A stretch of DNA of 64,000 nt from Bradyrhizobium sp. CSA112. Lineage in GTDB: Bacteria; Pseudomonadota; Alphaproteobacteria; Rhizobiales; Xanthobacteraceae. Positions 61,194 through 64,000 of the stretch are shown here, piece after piece. Both the position numbers and the translations under genes were made by a program. The stretch lies in contig NZ_JAACFS010000001.1 of assembly GCF_029051645.1 (NCBI RefSeq), positions 62,001 through 126,000 of the forward strand, written 5' to 3'. A model generated the notes under the pieces. The model worked only from the letters and a program-made list of their open reading frames with translations. It searched no databases and was not told the origin of the DNA. Position 1 is the stretch's first letter. Each line of letters starts with the position of its first letter.

Positions 61194-62810
61194 ATGACGA
61201 TTCCCTGCCGCGTCCTAATGATCTATCCGAAGTTCGTCCCGGACTCGTTCTGGAACTATACGGAAGCTTGCGAACTGGTCGGCGCGAAGTATCCGGCGGC
61301 GCCACTCGGCCTGATCACCGTCGCTGCCATGCTGCCGAAGCATTGGGACATCCGTCTCGTCAACCGTAACACCGAGCCTTTGACGGACGCGGACCTCGAC
61401 TGGGCCGATCTCGTGATGATCGGCGGCATGCTCAACCAGCAGCCTGATTTCATCTACCTGATCGATCTCGCCCACCTGCACGGCAAGCCAGTATGCGTCG
61501 GTGGACCTGACGTGTCCTCCAGCCCGCATCTTTACGCGGACGCGGACTTCCAGGTGATCGGCGAGGCCGAGCAAATCATCGAGCAATTCATCGCCGCCTG
61601 GGAAAGCGGCGAGCGCAAGGGCGTGTTCATCGCCGAGAAATTCAAGATCGACGTCACGCTAAGCCCGATGCCCCGCTACGATCTGATCAAGTTCGATCAC
61701 TATCTCTTCATCGGCGTGCAATATTCGCGTGGCTGCCCGTTCACCTGCGAGTTCTGCGATATTATCGAGCTGTATGGTCGCGTGCCGCGCACCAAGACCA
61801 ACGATCAGATTCTCGCCGAGCTGCAAGCACTCTACGATCACGGTTATCGCGGGCATGTCGATTTTGTCGACGACAATTTCATCGGCAACAAGAAAAACCT
61901 TCGCACGCTACTACCGCGGCTCAAGGCCTGGCTGGAAGAGCGCGACTATCCGTTCGAGTTCTCGACCGAAGCCTCGATCAATATCGCGGACGATAGCGAG
62001 CTGTTGCAGGCAATGAAGGACGCGAACTTCTTCGGGATTTTCGTCGGCATCGAGAGCCCGGATCCAGAGACGCTCGTGCAGATGAAGAAGAAGCAGAACA
62101 CCAGGCGCAACATCGCCGAGTGCATTCATAAGATCTATGGCTACGGCATGTTCGTCACCGCGGGTTTCATCGTCGGGTTCGATACCGAGAAAGTCTCGAT
62201 GGGGCAGGCGATGATCGACTTCATCGAGGAGGCGAACGTTCCAGTCTGCATGGTTGGACTGCTCTATGCGCTGCCTGGTACACAGCTGACGCGGCGGCTA
62301 GCCAAGGAAGGTCGCCTGCACAACGGCCATGACCTCATGAAGGTCGAGCAGGCGGGCGACCAATGCACGCTCGGCTGCAATTTCGACACCAAGCGTCCGC
62401 TTCGTGACATCCTTGCGGATTACAAGGCCGTGCTCGGTCACGTGTTCAGCCCGACGGCATATGCAGGACGGCTGTCGCGGCTTGCCGTCATGCTCGACCG
62501 GTCCGACCGGCGCCGCGACCTGCCGGATGGCGACATGCGCAAGAGGCTTGGCGGCATCGACAGCGTGCACAAGATCATGCGCGCCCTGCCGGAGGTTTGC
62601 GAGCCGTTCTGGAAGACCTTCGTCGAGGTCGCCAAGACCAATCCACGCGCGCTGCGTTACATTGTGATGCTGATGGCGCTGTACCTGCACCTCGGGCCGT
62701 TCTCGAAGCGCGTGATCAGTGAGATTGACCGCCGGATTGCCGAGCTGGACGGTATGCCTCCGGTGAGGGCCACGGGGGTTAAGCAGACGCTACCGCCAGC
62801 GACGGTGTAG
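61194..62810 (+). CDS. B12-binding domain radical SAM protein (DUF4070-type C-terminus)
   Basis: 538 residues. An N-terminal cobalamin-binding-type domain (VLMIYPKFVPDSFWNYTEAC, VCVGGPDVSSSPHLY) precedes the radical SAM motif GCPFTCEFCDI with Cys181, Cys185 and Cys188. Following VDFVDDNFIGNKKNLRTLLP and TAGFIVGFDTEK are standard for this family; the last 130 residues match DUF4070. Such enzymes methylate or rearrange unactivated carbons in lipids or peptides. The substrate here is unknown. Its 3' end overlaps an acyltransferase remnant on the other strand. Confidence 0.88.
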   Translation: MTIPCRVLMIYPKFVPDSFWNYTEACELVGAKYPAAPLGLITVAAMLPKHWDIRLVNRNTEPLTDADLDWADLVMIGGMLNQQPDFIYLIDLAHLHGKPVCVGGPDVSSSPHLYADADFQVIGEAEQIIEQFIAAWESGERKGVFIAEKFKIDVTLSPMPRYDLIKFDHYLFIGVQYSRGCPFTCEFCDIIELYGRVPRTKTNDQILAELQALYDHGYRGHVDFVDDNFIGNKKNLRTLLPRLKAWLEERDYPFEFSTEASINIADDSELLQAMKDANFFGIFVGIESPDPETLVQMKKKQNTRRNIAECIHKIYGYGMFVTAGFIVGFDTEKVSMGQAMIDFIEEANVPVCMVGLLYALPGTQLTRRLAKEGRLHNGHDLMKVEQAGDQCTLGCNFDTKRPLRDILADYKAVLGHVFSPTAYAGRLSRLAVMLDRSDRRRDLPDGDMRKRLGGIDSVHKIMRALPEVCEPFWKTFVEVAKTNPRALRYIVMLMALYLHLGPFSKRVISEIDRRIAELDGMPPVRATGVKQTLPPATV

Positions 62811-62930
62811 CCACAGCCACTGATCGGGATATTCGCGGATCCAGCCCTCGATCGCCGACGTGACCGCCTGCATCGTTCCCTGAATGTCGATTTGCCCGGC
62901 GGCGTCGCGGTATGCCCCGGTGAACGGACA
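62790..62930 (-). pseudogene. LpxL-type lipid A acyltransferase C-terminal remnant
   Basis: The minus strand frame reads YRDAAGQIDIQGTMQAVTSA, then IEGWIREYPDQWLWLHRRW and stop, the classic C-terminus of LpxL/HtrB family acyltransferases. About 45 codons remain, without upstream catalytic part. It overlaps the end of the radical SAM gene by 21 bases. A recombination scar. Confidence 0.7.
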
Positions 62931-62958
62931 TTCTCAGGATAGGCGAGCATAGTTGTCC

Positions 62959-63219
62959 TTAGAACTGGATGGGCTGGGGCAAAAGTCCCGATAGTTGCAA
63001 AATGAACACTATCAAAACAACCGGCCACAATAACCCGGTGGCTAGGTGGTATGATCCGATGATCGCTAGATCAGCCAAACTGTGCGGACGATCAAAGCCT
63101 CCACCTTGGTAAGCACTCAGAAGCAAAAGCAATTCGCATATCAGAAGACCCACGAGGTAGGCTGCAAGGATGACCTTCCATCGACGCCTTGGAATGAATG
63201 CAGGTGGCTGTGTCATCAT
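62959..63219 (-). CDS. 86-aa small membrane protein
   Basis: Begins MMTQPPAFIPRRRWKVIL, with two spans (KVILAAYLVGLLICELLLLL, and HLATGLLWPVVLIVFILQLS). The ribosome binding site is weak. No family recognised. It sits between the acyltransferase remnant and the repeat copy, so it may be recently acquired. Confidence 0.6.
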   Translation of the reverse strand: MMTQPPAFIPRRRWKVILAAYLVGLLICELLLLLSAYQGGGFDRPHSLADLAIIGSYHLATGLLWPVVLIVFILQLSGLLPQPIQF

Positions 63220-63286
63220 CCAGATCACTATAGCAACAGGACACTCCTAACAGGAAGTGGCCGTCCGACCAGATGTCTGCTTGGGG

Positions 63287-63381
63287 TCAAAGTCGGAAGT
63301 TGGCTCGCTTGAACGGCATGTCCGTTCTACCCCTAACAGCGGACCTCATCAGACCGACCCGGGTGGTCCGGTTCGTGCCAA
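63287..63381. repeat. 95-bp dispersed repeat, copy 2
   Basis: 93 of 95 bases equal to 60905-60999, same orientation; the two differences are at the CCGCTCTGCC / CCGTTCTACC segment. It lies between the small membrane gene and the DUF1127 gene. The two copies bracket the radical SAM gene, so recombination between them would delete it. Confidence 0.85.
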
Positions 63382-63450
63382 AAGCCGACTTCATCGACTT
63401 TCCCCGGCAGATCTAAGGCAGCATCGCCCCGTCCGGCCAAACTAGGGCAG

Positions 63451-63684
63451 CTATAATGTGAAACGCGGATCGGCTGAGAGCGCCGATCGGGCGACGTAGT
63501 CGAGTTCGCCCCGTGCAATCCCGATATCCATCAACTCTCTGTCGCTCAGATCGTCCAGCGCAGCACGCAGCCTCTCGCGTTTGCGCCACTCACGAAATGC
63601 ATTCCAATACGCCTCGAGGGGACTGTAAGGCTGCCGCCTCGCCGTCGCTAGTCCAAACTCACTGTTTCCGTGGATGGTGCTCAT
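63451..63684 (-). CDS. DUF1127-family protein
   Basis: 77 residues. The C-terminal 45 residues carry the DUF1127 motif LDDLSDRELMDIGIARGELD after a helix (AYWNAFREWRKRERLRA). Such small proteins are widespread in alphaproteobacteria and some bind RNA or regulate phosphate and metabolism genes. Function here unknown. Confidence 0.88.
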   Translation of the reverse strand: MSTIHGNSEFGLATARRQPYSPLEAYWNAFREWRKRERLRAALDDLSDRELMDIGIARGELDYVARSALSADPRFTL

Positions 63685-63822
63685 TGGAGTGTCCAGGTTG
63701 CTCTATTTCTGCCAAGCGAGATTGCCGGAAAATCCCCTGGCGCGTTTAACAGTTGGCTTACATTTCCCTTACCGACAGCTTATTCTTGGGGTTTCAGAGG
63801 TGGCCGCGAGAGGGAATGCAGC

Positions 63823-64000
63823 TTGCGTTTTCTTTTTGAGGATTACGCATTGGATACTGACAGGCGCGAACTGCAGCGCGCAAGGGAAGAGGTCGTTGTC
63901 ACACCCCAAGTATTCGACCTGATTGAATACCTGATCCGGAACAGGGAGCGCGTCGTCAGCAAAGACGAACTCGTCAGCGCCGTTTGGAAGGGTCGCATCG
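63823..64000 (+). CDS. Winged-helix (OmpR/PhoB-type) regulator, 3' partial
   Basis: TTG start at 63823 with GAGAGGGA upstream; runs off the window. It reads LRFLFEDYALDTDRRELQRA, then VTPQVFDLIEYLIRNRERVV and SKDELVSAVWKGRI, a DNA-binding winged helix of the Trans_reg_C type. In this genus such a domain is often fused to TPR or adenylate cyclase domains, which would be to the right. Confidence 0.75.
   Translation, partial: MRFLFEDYALDTDRRELQRAREEVVVTPQVFDLIEYLIRNRERVVSKDELVSAVWKGRI

Noticed and set aside
61194-62810. Radical SAM protein as the certain maturase of the Cys-rich peptide
   Set aside because: It has a DUF4070-type C-terminus, lies 3.3 kb away behind a DUF1624 gene and repeats, and has no peptide-recognition domain. 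Kept only as a possibility.

Overview
The window looks like a piece of a Bradyrhizobium or closely related (Nitrobacteraceae) chromosome. Evidence: high G+C coding regions, MucR and DUF1127 proteins, the TIGR03808/TIGR03809 pair, several tripartite tricarboxylate transporter (TTT) genes, full TTAA-N7-TTAA CtrA sites, and palindromic intergenic repeats of the kind scattered through these genomes. No rRNA, tRNA or CRISPR array was seen.

Left part (1 to about 19.6 kb): the right portion of a prophage. Plus-strand genes run from virion structural proteins (2-6563), through a tail lysozyme-like protein and a tail collar/fibre protein (6705-8407), to a lysis-type cassette of a muralytic protein and several small membrane proteins or lipoproteins (9794-12352), then a phage phosphoesterase, an SprT-like peptidase and small genes (12353-14462). 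A four-gene minus-strand cargo cassette encoding a secreted SGNH hydrolase and small membrane proteins sits inside this late region (8400-9681). From 14.3 to 19.3 kb a dense, overlapping run of small early-type genes reads on the minus strand, many with CxxC pairs. No integrase or repressor is inside the window, so the left end of the element lies outside it.

Middle part (19.66-52.45 kb): ordinary host chromosome. It holds the TIGR03809/TIGR03808 pair, pyroglutamyl peptidase, MeaB with both methylmalonyl-CoA mutase subunits (a GFA-family gene lies between the subunits), a TctA/B/C uptake system, the folP-folB-folK folate genes, a HerA-like ATPase, two membrane glycosyltransferases, an M20 peptidase, an epimerase and a class II aldolase, MucR, SufE, a DivJ/PleC-like histidine kinase with a peptidoglycan-binding neighbour, and a DUF2336 gene facing a small gene across two perfect CtrA boxes.

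Right part (52.45-64 kb): a mosaic accessory region. An AraC regulator, a formylglycine-generating enzyme and a Tat-exported Cys-type sulfatase form a cassette bracketed by two 107-bp copies of the end of a host lipoprotein gene; these copies differ almost only at synonymous sites. Beyond it lie a truncated secreted-protein gene, a striking 143-aa peptide with a CRGCAARG-type Cys repeat that resembles a RiPP (ribosomally made, post-translationally modified peptide) precursor, a DUF4337 protein, a DUF1624 membrane protein whose stop codon lies at an IS630-like remnant, a B12-binding radical SAM protein fused to the edge of an acyltransferase remnant, a 95-bp dispersed repeat in two near-identical copies, a DUF1127 protein and the start of a winged-helix regulator.
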